A DNA stretch of 64,000 nt. Source: Dugong dugon. Taxonomy: Eukaryota; Chordata; Mammalia; Sirenia; Dugongidae. Shown in pieces: positions 46,703 through 57,280 of this stretch. Numbering within the stretch: the first letter of the stretch is position 1; every line of letters begins with the position of its first letter. The translations under genes and the position numbers were made by a program. The notes below the pieces were generated by a model. That model worked only from the letters and a program-made list of their open reading frames with translations. It ran no database searches and was not told the DNA's origin. Where the stretch lies: NCBI GenBank assembly GCA_030035585.1, contig CM057482.1, forward strand, positions 57,974,828 through 58,038,827, written 5' to 3'.

Positions 46703-47567
46703 CTTAAGCTTCTGGGAACTTGAAACCCGGAAAATAAATATTAAAGTAAGTAAGAAGGAATAAGTCTGATAACTTGAACAATTTAAGTTCATGGGAGGTA
46801 TTTTTACAAAACCCTAGAAGTTGGGTCCTTGTCCAGCATGTTCAGGCTTGCCAATTATCCAAACACTGGTCTTTGAGAAACAGAAAGTAACTTTATTGCA
46901 GTGTGCAGAGCAAGGAGCTGAGAGGAAGTTCCCCAGATCTGGCTCCCCAAGCCACAGGGAAAGAGGGCTAATATGTGATTTGGGCAGCAAGATGGCGGCC
47001 ACACAGGTGTTCTGGGGAGGGAAAACTCTAGAAGGCGGCCAGGAAGCAGGATGTGACATGGTTCTTGTCGGACTTCTCACTTTGAAATATGGTCCAGGTG
47101 ATGATTTTCCTTCTGATTTGTTCCTCCTGTTGCTGTGTCCTCTGTTGAGGTCAATTAGCAGTCACAGCTGGCCCTTCTGTGTGTGCGGGGCCAGCCAAAT
47201 CTGATTTGGGCTAGTTTAAGGACTAATAGAAATTTACTGGCATTAGTAAGGTCAGGATACACTATGAAAAGGCATGGAAGAAACTTAAATGCGTGTCTAA
47301 GTGAAAGATGCCAGTCTGAAAAAGCTACATTCTGAATGATTCCAACTATATGACATTCTGGAAAAGGCAAAGCTAAAAAGGCAGTAAAAATATCGGTGGT
47401 TTCTAGGGATTCGGGGAGAGCAGGAAGCGATGAATAGGTGGAGCACAGGGCATTTTTAGAGCAGTGAAACTATTCTGCAGGATATTGTAATGGTGAACAT
47501 ACACATCATGACTTCGTCAAAACTCATAGGACTGTACCATAGAAAGAGAAAGCCCTAATGTAAACTA
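46703..47567. other. Unique sequence, no gene seen
   Basis: The ORF at 46821-47204 and its antisense shadow have no recognisable domain. A plus-strand CAAGATGGCGG occurs at 46988-46998 without promoter context. Confidence 0.4.
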
Positions 47568-47762
47568 TGTTGTTGTTAGGTGCTGTTGAGTCAGTTCTGA
47601 CTCATAGCAACCCTATGTACAACAAAACAGAATGCTGCCTGATCCTGCGTCATCCTCATGATTGTTTTTATGCTTGAGCCTGTTGTTGCAGCCACTGTGT
47701 CAGTCCATCTTGTTGAGGATCTTCCTCTTTTTCGCTGATTGCCTACTTTACCAAGCATGATA
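47568..47762 (-). mobile_element. RTE LINE 3'-end fragment
   Basis: The plus strand starts TGTTGTTGTTAGGTGCTGTT and continues GACTCATAGCAACCCTATGT and CATCTTGTTGAGGATCTTCC to ACCAAGCATGATAG: the reverse of the afrotherian RTE 3' terminus. It is 5'-truncated, as is usual for LINE copies. Confidence 0.88.
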
Positions 47763-48110
47763 GTTAATAATAATGTATCAATATTGGTTCATCAATTGTA
47801 ACAAATTTTCCACACCAATGCAAGTTGTTAATAATAGGGAAACTGTGCAGTGGAGATAGGGTATACAGGAGATCTGTACTTTCTGCACAATTTTTCTGTA
47901 AACTTAAAGCTGCTCTACAAAATAAAGTCTTTTTAAAAAATGAAATGCTTCAATAGTAATTGGAAAGTAATCTGTAATTGAATAAACACTATGTTTGATA
48001 TAAAAGAAAAATACTACTTAGGAAACAGCATATAAAGCATAGAGACAGCCTATTCCTAAAAATAAACACACTTCAGAGTTACTGAATTTAGATACTCCTA
48101 AACCAAAATA

Positions 48111-48281
48111 CGGAAACACTGGTGGCACAGTGGTTAAGAGCTATGGCTGCTAACCAAAAGGTCAGCAGTTCGACTCCATGAGGTGCTCCTTAGAAACTCT
48201 ATGGGGCAGTTCTACTCTGTCCTATAGGGTCACTATGAGTTGGAATTGACTCAATGGCAGTGGGTTTGTTTTTTTTTGGTT
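48111..48281 (+). mobile_element. AfroSINE 8, short form
   Basis: Starts CGGAAACACTGGTGGCACAG and ends in a T-rich tail. Duplications TAAACCAAAATA (48099-48110) and TAAGCCAAAATA (48282-48293) differ at one base. Confidence 0.95.
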
Positions 48282-48398
48282 TAAGCCAAAATATTGTTTT
48301 AAAATCTATTGTTTTATATTGCAGTCATGTTGAATTAAATTTGAAGGCTGTTGCTCTGAAACTGTACATGTATATTTAAAGATGACTAACAGCTTACA

Positions 48399-48557
48399 CA
48401 GAGCCCTAGTGGTACAGTGGATAAGAGCTTTAGCTGCTAACCAAAAGGTCAGCAGTTCGAATCCACCAGCTGCTTCTTGGAAAACCCTATGGGGCAGTTC
48501 TGCTCTGTCCTGTAGGGTCACTATGAGTCAGAATCGACTCAATGGCAATGGGTTTTT
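48399..48557 (+). mobile_element. AfroSINE 9, short form
   Basis: Starts near CAGAGCCCTAGTGGTACAGT with box B-like TTCGAATCC. Duplications TAACAGCTTACA (48387-48398) and TAACAGCTTATA (48558-48569). Confidence 0.95.
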
Positions 48558-48569
48558 TAACAGCTTATA

Positions 48570-48733
48570 CTGAACCCCTGGAGGTGCAGTGGTTAAGTAT
48601 TCAACTGCTAACCAAAGGATCAGCAGTTCAAATCCACCAGTGGCTCCTTGGAAACCTTTTGGGGCAGCTATACTCTGTCCTGTAGGGTTGCTTTGACTCG
48701 GAATCTAGTCAATGGCAAGGGCTTAGGCCTTTT
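48570..48733 (+). mobile_element. AfroSINE 10, short form, abutting AfroSINE 9
   Basis: Starts CTGAACCCCTGGAGGTGCAG directly after the right duplication of AfroSINE 9. A TATACT-based flank recurs at 48737-48742, so it inserted at or next to that duplication. It is the more diverged of the pair. Confidence 0.9.
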
Positions 48734-49072
48734 TGGTATACTAAAATGTTTGTCTTCTTATCATTAAGTTGTTTTTAAGATCTTAGTAAAGTAAGTAGAA
48801 TTGACTTTTTTTTTTTTTTTTTGAGACTAGTGAAATAAGCCAGCTAAACACTGTCATGCCTTCTGGGCTGGGGGATAACTGTTAGAAACCTCGAAGGTCA
48901 TCCTCTGTGCAGCCTCTCCTGTCTTCCCATCTAGAATTTGCTTTTGTGCTTTTTTTCAGGACTTGCTATGTGTTCATGACTGGGTTAAACACTTTGCATG
49001 AATTATATCACTTAATGCATATAACAACAAGATGATGTTGGAATTACTATTTTCCATTTAAAAACAAGAAAA

Positions 49073-49426
49073 TTGAGGCTTAAAAAGTTTAATATATGCA
49101 TATCCATGTTCATTGCAGCATTGTTCACAATAGCAAAAGGATGGAAACAACCTAGATGCCCATTAACAGATGAATGGATAAATAAACTATGGTACATACA
49201 CACAATGGAGTATTATGCAATGATAAAGAACAATGATGAACCTGTGAAGCATCTCATAACATGGATGAAACTTGAGGGCATTGTGCTGAGTGAAATAAGT
49301 CATTCACAAAAAAGACAAATATTGTATGAGACCACTATTGTAAAAACTCATGAGAAGGTTTACACACAAAAAGAAACAATCTTTGATGGCCATGAGGGAT
49401 GGGAGGGGTTGGGGGGGGAACACTAA
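49073..49426 (+). pseudogene. L1-G ORF2 C-terminal fragment
   Basis: MFIAALFTIAKGWKQPRCPL, TDEWINKLWYIHTMEYYAMI, EGIVLSEISHSQKRQILYET are the end of L1 ORF2. A frame shift near the end carries the reading frame past the normal stop (DKYCMRPLL in the neighbouring frame). The first residues before MFIAAL come from the MIR flank. Confidence 0.88.
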
Positions 49427-50266
49427 ATAGACAATAGATAAGTGGTAACTTTGGTGAAGGGCAAGACAGTACACAATACTGGGGAAGCCAGCACAGCTTG
49501 TACAAGGAAAGGTCATGGAAACTCCATAGACACATCCAAACTCCCTGAGAGACAAAATTGCTGGGCGGAGGGCTGTGGGGACCATGGTCTCGGGGAACAT
49601 CTAGCTCAGTTGGCATAACACAGTTTATAAAGAAACTGTTCTACATTCTGCCTTGGTGAGTAGCGTCTGGGGTCTTAAAAGCCTGTGAGCAGCCATCTAA
49701 AATACTCCGCTGGTCTCACCTCTTCAGGAACAAGGGAGAATGAAGAAAACAAGATATAAGGGAAAGATTAGTCCAAAGGACTAATGGGCCATGGCCTCCA
49801 CCAGACTGAGTCCAGTACAACTGGATGGTACCCAACTATCACCACTGACTGCTCTGACAGCGCTCACAACAGACGGTCCCGGATAGAGCTGGAGGAAAAT
49901 GTAGAACAAAATTCTAACTCACAAAAAAAGACTAGACTTACTGGTCTGACAGAGACTGGAGAAACCCTGAGAGTATGGCCCCTGGACACGCTTTTAGCTC
50001 AGTAATGAAGTCACTCCCGAGGTTCACCCCGCAGCCGAAGATTAGACAGGCCCATAAAACAAAACGAGCCTAATGGAGCACAACAGCCCAGGGACTAGAA
50101 GGCAGGAGGGGACAGGAAAGCTGGTAATAGGGAACCCAAGGTGGAGAAGGGAGAGTGTTAACATGTTGTGGGATTGTTAACCAATGTCATAAAACAATAT
50201 GTGTACTAACTGTTTAATGAGAAACTACTTGTTCTGTAAACCTTCATCTAAAGTACAATAAAAAAA
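49095..50266 (+). mobile_element. L1-G, 5'-truncated L1, ORF2 end and 3' UTR
   Basis: Plus-strand 3' end of an L1: ORF2 C-terminus to the TAA after MRPLL (about 49349), a 900-bp 3' UTR and a short A tail (50259-50269). Target-site-like AAGTTTAATA (49085-49094) and AAATTTAATA (50267-50276) flank it within a MIR. The terminal 3' UTR block is present only once, without the appended copy seen in L1-B. Confidence 0.93.
49784..50005 (+). other. 73-codon open frame in the L1-G 3' UTR
   Basis: Starts at an ATG: MGHGLHQTESSTTGWYPTIT, then TDCSDSAHNRRSRIELEENV and EQNSNSQKKTRLTGLTETGE. Same frame as the 3' UTR frames of L1-B, L1-D and L1-H. Confidence 0.5.
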
Positions 50267-50400
50267 AAATTTAATAAGCTTGTCAACGGTCATATGAGTA
50301 GTGGGGGGAAGAGCAGAGATCTGACCCTGCCTCTGCCTGACTCCAAGCTCCACACCTTTCACTAAGAGCTGAATAAGCCTCTGTCTGCCAACATCAGTCT

Positions 50401-51424
50401 AATGAACATATTCTCCTTGACTGGAGTATCACATCTGATTTATTTCTGGATCATTTACCTTTCAAACCCAGAAGAAGTTGATTCATATTTGCCACTGAAG
50501 GCTGTTCCAGGCACACTGTGAGAACGTGGAAGCACACCTGTCTGGGGAGGGTCTTAGAGAATACCCCATCAGCCTCAGCTCTCATTTCCTTTAAAAAATA
50601 AAACAAAAGGCAATGGAGGTTAGACTCAAGGGATGAAAAGAAAATTGGTCTGTAAAATGAAGTTTTTCCCCAACTGTCTAGTCTCGAAAGAGCAAACCCA
50701 TGTCACTATATACAAGGTCCTAGAGAGAAAGAGAAGTAATCACAGAAGCAGCTGCCAGTTGAGGGAACATCACTGCATGCACTGATTAGAATTGGGGGCT
50801 TTACCATTTTTCAGGTGTTTCAGCTCAAGTTTTAGTTGTTGAATTGCTGGCTTGGTTTCCTCAGTTCTTCCGTTTAAGTGGGAAAACAAAATATTAAGCC
50901 ATTGGTTTTGTTTACAGAATACTCACTAAACATTTCAGAACAGAAATAACTGTAACCCCCAGTCTTGGGATGAGTTTCTTCTTATAGGAAATATTTTCAT
51001 ACTAATATTTCTATTGAGATGTTATCTTCTGCTGTCAATGGGATTTTCAAAAGAAAATCCTCACGCCCATTCTAATTCATGTTTTGTAATTCCTCAATAA
51101 TTTTATATTATTTCTCTAGCCTTTTTTCAGTCCTGTGTATTTCTCAGCAATGTCTCCTTCAAACTCAATTGCTCAGGTAGAGAATTGCCCACAAATGGGG
51201 GCTGGTTTCCCGTGTGCAGGAGAAATGAAACTTTCTCATCCTGCAGCGCAGAAGGATTTGTTTGTGCGCTTGATTTCAGTGGAAGCTATTTCAGCCAAGG
51301 TGTACCTTCACAGTTTCCACAGTTGACGCCACGGTTTATCAAGGTTTATCAAGTAGACTGATCGTCTACTAAGGAGACAGGCTGTTACAAACCATTTGTT
51401 CCGTGAAACAAAGCCATGTTTCTG
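50401..51424. other. Unique sequence, no gene seen
   Basis: No recognised repeat or exon. Confidence 0.4.
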
Positions 51425-51630
51425 TAGTTAGAAACATGGGCTTTGCTGTTAGTGAAGTCTGTGTTAGAGTTTCAGTTTCATGGCTTGCTAACTAGCCTAG
51501 TCTGGAAATGTCACTTAACCTCAGAGCCAGCTTGCTTCCTGTGAGCTTAGTGTAGGATCCACTGCATAGGGCTGCTGTGAGGACTAAGTGCATTGCTATT
51601 TCATGTAAAACAAGTGGGAAGTGCTAGTTA
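51425..51630 (+). mobile_element. MIR SINE relic
   Basis: AACATGGGCTTTGCTGTTAG, GGCTTGCTAACTAGCCTAGT, CACTTAACCTCAGAGCC and AGGGCTGCTGTGAGGACTAA follow the MIR order (tRNA head, core, TTGTTGTGAGGATTAAATG). Confidence 0.65.
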
Positions 51631-53914
51631 TCTGGTCATATTAGCCATAGTAATAGTAACATTATTAATTGTGGAATATGAAATGATACTGAATCGATTA
51701 AAGAAAGTGCTAATTAGATGAGAGGTGCATCCCGGCGTGACTGGATGTGGTTGTCGTGACGATGCGATGGATGTACTGGGTTGACATTTCCCCGTCTCTG
51801 GGCATCAGTGGGAGGTGCTGGGTACAGAACCCGAGGGTCAGCCTTTGCTTCCATGGGACCCCTTTCTTAAAGGCGAAGATTTACGCTTCAATATTCAAAC
51901 CTCAAGAATGTTGGCATTCAGGGCTATAGCACCTAATTCGTCTTTTCATTTCTGGTATTTTGTAAACTACAATAAGGAAAGATGCTGAATCTTGTCACTT
52001 AAGAAGAATATCTTGTATACTTTCTGAGTAAATGAATTAAAAGTTTAAATACAAGCTCCTCAGCCCTAAAAAAGCTTTGTTTAATCCAAAATTTCCCAAA
52101 CAGATTCAGCCATGAATTCAATTGAAACCCTCACACCCACATTTTCTTGGCTGGAGGCACTAACTTGCTTCATCAGCCTTTGAAAATCCTAGCCCTATGT
52201 GCTGTGGCCTCACTGGAGAAGCAGGAAGAGTTTGTGCAGGCCCATCTGTGGGAGAGGCCCCTGGGACCCTCTTTCTAAGGAAGGGGGGAGTAGGTCAGTA
52301 GGAGAGCTTTAGAGTGAATCTTCCCTCTGTCCACCCCTCTTCTAAAAGCAAACAAAAACAAAACAAAAAAACAAAGTCTAAAGTGCTGCAGTTAAAAATT
52401 AGACCATATTTATATTAGTTACATCATTGATATTTTGTTGAAATATATGCAAATTGGTGGGATGGGCAGGTCTCTGATTTGCATTTTACATCCTTTTCAT
52501 TTACTTTTTTTTAATTTGATCCTAGATGAGTCTTCTATTTAATTTTTACTCTATGGAGAATTCCTCCAACATTATTTAAAAAGATGCAGCCAGCATTCTT
52601 GGATAACGCTTTGCAGGGAGAAGCTGGGACTCTGGAAGGAGGAGGAGGTGTCAGCAGGGCTGCTGGGCCTAATGGTTAGGGACGCCTGAGCTCTAGCAGC
52701 CCCACACTCTTGCGGCCTTTCTTTCTGTAGCTCGTCATTAGTTGCTGTCTCTGATTTTCTCTTCTCCCAAAGGCCTGATGGGACTCACGATGCCTTAGAA
52801 AGTAAAGCATGCCTCAAGCAGTGTTCACCTGGAAGCACTGGGCCCATGTGCAGCTTGTGGGCAGGGGATGGTCTCTGTTTGCCTCTGCTCTCCTCTCTAC
52901 TCGTTGTTCCCCTTGACCAGCTGTTCACAATTACCTGTTTCTTACCCTCTGCTTTGTCTCGGCCAAACTTTAGTCAGGCTTCTCTCCTTCCTACGGGACT
53001 CTGAATTCTGCTGTCTCCAAGCCTAAGCAAGCACTAAATAAGTGGAACATACCCCCTTAACAGCTTCTCCTGGGACTCCGCAGCACAATGCCTGACCCTA
53101 CAACTGACCTTTGCCACCACCTTCCCAAATGACTTAGATAAAACTCGCAGATGCCCCCTTGTTTACCTGTGACAAGGCCAGTCCCAGACCCTCCCAATTT
53201 CCATCCTTGCCTCATAAATGGTTAGATGAAGTGCTTGTCCCCACTGATCAGCTGGAAACAAAATGCTTGTTAACCCAGCTCTAGTTGAGCTTCTCTCCTT
53301 CCCAGAGTCCCTGAACTTTGGCCCAGCCTCCTACAGCACACAGCGCCTCCTCAACAGCCCCTGCTGAGCATAGGCCTGCTTCAAGTGAAACATTCTCTGA
53401 TTAACTATTTGATCACATCACCTTCTCAGCCCACTTTCCTACACCTGTTCTTTCCAGCCTTGTTCACTCTCATCTCTGTGAAAGAAAAATCCTTGTTACC
53501 TAGCTCTTGAGGTGCTTGCAGATTACTTAGTGTTCTTCGTATTGCACTAGTTCTCTTTGAATGAAGCCCCTCTCTATCAACGTCGTAATTTGCTTTTTTT
53601 ATTTGACACACATACCCTTGCCATGAAGGAAGGAACCCTGTGCAAGGTGAGTTCTCCCTTTGCATGTCCTCAGTGCGGCTCTCTGGGGATCAGAATCAGA
53701 CAGGGAGGGGCCCTCCCTATGCACCCATTTCCTGCCATTTCACCTTCCTGTGCTTCCCTGCAATTTAACATCCTACCAGCTTTGACCCTGTCAAGGTCCT
53801 AAATCTAATCTTAATAGATGCTTTTAACCTCTTCCCACAATTTGCAAGGATTGTCTAAGAACCCTCTATTATTACTGATGATGGAGGCTCTATTTTCCTC
53901 TCCTTATCTAATCC
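51631..53914. other. Unassigned sequence; possible old LTR-like part at 52960-53640
   Basis: 51631-52950 looks unique. 52960-53640 (pyrimidine-rich, ending TTGAATGAAGCCCCTCTCTA...) has the texture of an old retroviral-type LTR, but I cannot define termini or a family. No coding gene seen. Confidence 0.3.
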
Positions 53915-53934
53915 CATATATTTTTTTTTATATA

Positions 53935-54610
53935 TTTTATTGTACTTCAGGTGAAAGCTTACAGAGCAAATAGTTTCTCATGAAATAGTAGTACACATGT
54001 TGTTCTATGACATTGGTTAACAACCCCACAACGTATTAAGCCTCTAAATTCTCAACCTCTTTTTTTTCTTTTTTTTGATGAAAATTACAGATGGCCAAAG
54101 ATACACCGTTTCAAAAATTTCTACATTCACAGTTCAGTGACATTGACTACGCTCTTCCAACTGTGCTGTTATTCTCACTTAAGATGAAGGCTTACAGAAC
54201 AAAATAGTTTTTCATTTAACAGTTACTACACATGTTGCCCTATGACAATGGTTAACAATCTCACAGCACATCAAGAATATCCTTACTCCACCTTGTGTTC
54301 CCTATCACCAGGGGGCTTCCTTGTCCCCTTCTGTCTTCTGGACCTTGTCAGTGGACTATTGTACCTCTTTAGTCTCATTTGTTTATTTTATTTATTTTAT
54401 TTTATTTTATTTAAACACCATTTCAAAACTTTTTACTTACACATTTAAGTGATATTGACTATGCTCTTCCAATTGTGCGGCCATTCTCGCCCAAGATGAA
54501 GGCTTACAGGACAAAACAGCCTCCCATTTAATAGTTACTACAAATGTTGCCCTGTAGCAGTGGTCAACAATCTCACAATATATCGACAGTGTCCTTATTC
54601 AATTTGTGTT
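53935..54610 (-). repeat. Triplicated terminal block of the L1-H 3' UTR
   Basis: Three diverged copies of the same block (plus-strand GATGAAGGCTTACAGAACAAA... CAACAATCTCACA) start at about 53947, 54182 and 54493. They are separated by spacers with ACACCATTTCAAAA and CAGTGACATTGACTA, the first starting with a T tract. L1-B and the 44875 copy have two such blocks and L1-G and L1-D have one. Confidence 0.8.
54384..54414. repeat. (TTTTA)n simple repeat
   Basis: TTTATTTTATTTTATTTTAT-type repeat in the second spacer of the L1-H 3' UTR, derived from an A-rich tract in the sense strand. Confidence 0.85.
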
Positions 54611-54799
54611 CCTTATCATCAGTTTCCTACTCTCCCTCTGCCTTCTGGCCCTTGTCACCGGACTCCTGTACCTCGTTAGTCCCATTTAGTTTTACTGGGC
54701 TGTCCATTCCCAGGCTTAACATCGAACCTCGAAGGTAACTTCACCTCTGAGCTGAAAGGGTGTCTGGGGGCCACACTCTTGAGGTTTCTCTAGTATTCT

Positions 54800-55651
54800 T
54801 TAGGCCAGTAAATCTGGTCTTCTTTTTTTGGGGGGGGAGTTAAAATTATGCTCTACATCCTTCTCTAGCTCTGCCCAGAACCCTCTGTTGTGATCCTGGT
54901 CAGAGGAGTCAGTGGTGGTAGCCGGGCACCATCCAGCTGTACTGGGCTCAGTCCCGTGGAGGCCTCGGTAGCTGTGGACTATTAGTCCTTCGGACTCATC
55001 TTTTCCTTGTATCCTGTTCTCTTCGTTCTCCCTTGTTCCCGAAGGGATGAGATCAGTGGAGTATCTTAGATGGCCTCTCCTTCTAGTGTTAATTTCTACC
55101 TTGATGGCATTGTGGTCAGAGAAGATACTGTGAATTATCTCATCATTTTGGATCTTGTTGAGGGTTGCTCTGTGGCCTAAGATGTGGTCTATTCTGGAGA
55201 ACGTTCCATGTGCATTGGAAAAGAATGTGTACTTTGCAGCGGTTGGATGGATTGTTCTATATATGTCTATGAGGTCCGGTTGGCTGATTGTGTCCTTTAG
55301 GTCTTCTGTATCTTTGCTGAGTTTCTTTTTAGTTGTTCTGTCCTTTACTGAGAGTGGTGTGTTGAAGTCTCCTACTATTATTGTGGAACTGTCAATTTCT
55401 CTTTTCAGTGCTGTTAGAGTTTTTTTTATGTATTTTGGAGCCCTGTCATTGGGTGCATAGATATTTATTATGGTTATGTCTTCATGATGGATCATCCCCT
55501 TAATCATTATATAGTGTCCTTCTTTGTCTTTTATGGTAGATTTTGTTTTAAAGTCTATTTTATCTGAGATTAGAATTGCCACTCCTGCTCTTTTTTGATA
55601 GTTGTTAGCTTGATATATTTTTTTCCAACCTTTGATTTTTAATAAATTCAC
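54800..55651 (-). pseudogene. L1-H endonuclease domain fused in frame to the 3' UTR frame (283 codons)
   Basis: From MNLLKIKGWKKIYQANN the frame runs through YQKRAGVAILISDKIDFKTK, KEGHYIMIKGMIHHEDITII, GDFNTPLSV and SDHNAIKVEI (endonuclease residues about 50 to 230, with catalytic GDFN and SDH). It then continues across the deletion into the 3' UTR frame (RRRGHLRYSTDLIPSG, WCPATTTDSSDQDHN, ELEKDVEHNFNS). The N-terminal 50 residues, with the catalytic Asn and QETHL Glu, are encoded just upstream in the same frame. A TGG-to-TGA stop at the RVAEW position separates them from the ORF2 ATG. Confidence 0.8.
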
Positions 55652-56230
55652 ATCTTTGTTTCTAAGGTGTGTCTCTTGTAGACAGCAAATTGATGGATCC
55701 TGTTTTCTTATTCATTCTGCCACTCTCCGTCTCTTTATGGGTGCATTGAGTCCATCTACGTTCAGTGTAATTATTGATAAATGTGAGTTTGTTGCTGTCA
55801 TTTTGTAGTGCTTTTTTTTGTGATGCTGAAGTTTTCTTTGTTCTTCTTACTCTCTTGTGCTGAGTTACTTTTGTTTGTGGATTTTGTGTTCATTTCATTT
55901 GTTTTTGTAGGTTTTGTTTTTGTTGAGACTATCTTTTTCGTCTTTATTTTTATGAGTTGGTTTGTTAACTTTTTTTGTGGTTACCATGAATTTTACCCTT
56001 ATCTTTATAATTTTGAAGCAGTCTACCGTTACTTGGTATCGCCTTGCCTTCCTCTCCTTTAGAAGGTTCTATACCTATGCCGTTTGTTCCCTCTTTCATT
56101 GTTTTGATGTTGTTGTCATCCTTTGATTGATTTCTCTGATTCCCTGTTGTATATCTTTTGTTTTTGGAAAGTCCTCTGTAGTTCAGTTCCTAGAATGGTA
56201 TCTGGTTCATGTGAACCTGCGTCCTAGGTC

Positions 56231-57280
56231 CTAGGTCCTGCCTGAGGGCTGAAGCTGTTTGTCATCAGATCGAAGAACTCCCTTTAATAATTCTTGTAAG
56301 TTTGGTTTGACTTTTGCATATTCCCTTAGTTTCTGTTTATCTGGAAATGACCTAATTTCACCATCAAATCTGAATGAGAGTTTTGCAGGATATATTATTC
56401 TTGGCTGACAATTTTTTTCTTTCAAGATTTTATATATGTCATCCCACTGCCTTCTTGCCTGCACGGTTTCTGCTGAATAATCTGAGCTTAGTCTTATTGT
56501 TTCTCCTCTGTATGTGACTTCTTGTTTTTCACGAGCTGCTCTCAGGATTCTCTGTTTGTCTTTAGTTTTAGCGAGTGTGAATATGATATGTCTTGGTGAT
56601 TTTCTTTTGGGGTCTCTTATATATGGGGTTCATTGAGCTTCTTGGATGGCCAGCTTTTCATTTTTCATGATATTGGGAAAGTTTTCTGTCAGCAGTTCGT
56701 CAATGATCCTCGCTGTGTTTTCTGTTTTCTCCCCCTGTTCTGGCATGCCAATCACTCGTAAGTTTTTGCTTTTAATTGTGTCCCACATAACTCTCAGGGT
56801 CTCTTCATTTTTCTTTGTTCTTTTTTCCGAGTTTTCCTGAAACAGAGTTGTATCCAAGTGTTTGTCTTCAGTTCCACTGATCCTGTCTTCCATGGTTTCA
56901 AATCTACTTCTCAGCCCTTCTATGACACCGTCCATTTCTGAAATCTTGTTGTTTATCTTTTGGATTTCTAATTGTTGTTTTTGTATAATTTCGAGTTGTG
57001 AATTTATTTTGGCATTTTGTTCCTGCATCATCTTCCTGAATTCTTCCAATGTTTTGTCTGTATTTTCCATAAATTTGTCTATTTTTTCTTCATGTTTGTC
57101 AGCTTTTTGCCTCAGTTCTTGGAAAATTCCGAGTATTAGTGATTTGAGTTCCGTATCAGGTACTTCTAGTGCATTTTCTTCCACAGGAGAGTTATCTGGT
57201 GTTTTAATTTGGACGCCTATTGGAGCCATCTTGTCTTGTTTTTGTAAATGTTTTGATATTGTTTGCTGTTTTCGGGGCAT
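56231..57280 (-). pseudogene. L1-H ORF1, full length with a single in-frame stop
   Basis: 350 codons on the minus strand. The N-terminus is MPRKQQTISKHLQKQDKMAP, with a coiled coil about residues 45-120 (FQELRQKADKHEEKIDKFME, SQLEIIQKQQLEIQKINNKI), an RRM about 150-240 (KSKNLRVIGMPEQGEKTENT, RHIIFTLAKTKDKQRILRA) and a C-terminal domain to QPSGRT (RRQWDDIYKILKEKNCQPRI, SFPDKQKLREYAK). ORF1p is an RNA-binding trimeric chaperone of the L1 particle. The only break I see is a TGA at 56630-56632, after LAIQEAQ, where relatives have Arg or Leu. The codon may have been CGA, so a CpG transition is likely. Confidence 0.92.

Larger units (their letters stand above)
48940..50400 (+). mobile_element. MIR relic split by L1-G
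   Basis: Left half 48955-49085 (CTTGCTATGTGTTCATGACT, GAAAATTGAGGCTTAAAAAG) and right half about 50277-50400 (AGCTTGTCAACGGTCATATG, CTGACTCCAAGCTCC) read as one MIR-type element (GAAACTGAGGC...GGTCACACAGCTAG...CTGACTCCAGAGCC), with L1-G inserted between them. Confidence 0.6.

Noticed and set aside
46821-47204. 127-codon ORF with an antisense ORF, considered as a possible exon
   Set aside because: No recognisable domain, no splice context I can defend, and open on both strands, as chance ORFs in GC-moderate DNA often are.
7819-48733. tRNA genes, suggested by box A- and box B-like sequences
   Set aside because: Each belongs to an AfroSINE head. None can form a full cloverleaf and all continue into the SINE body.
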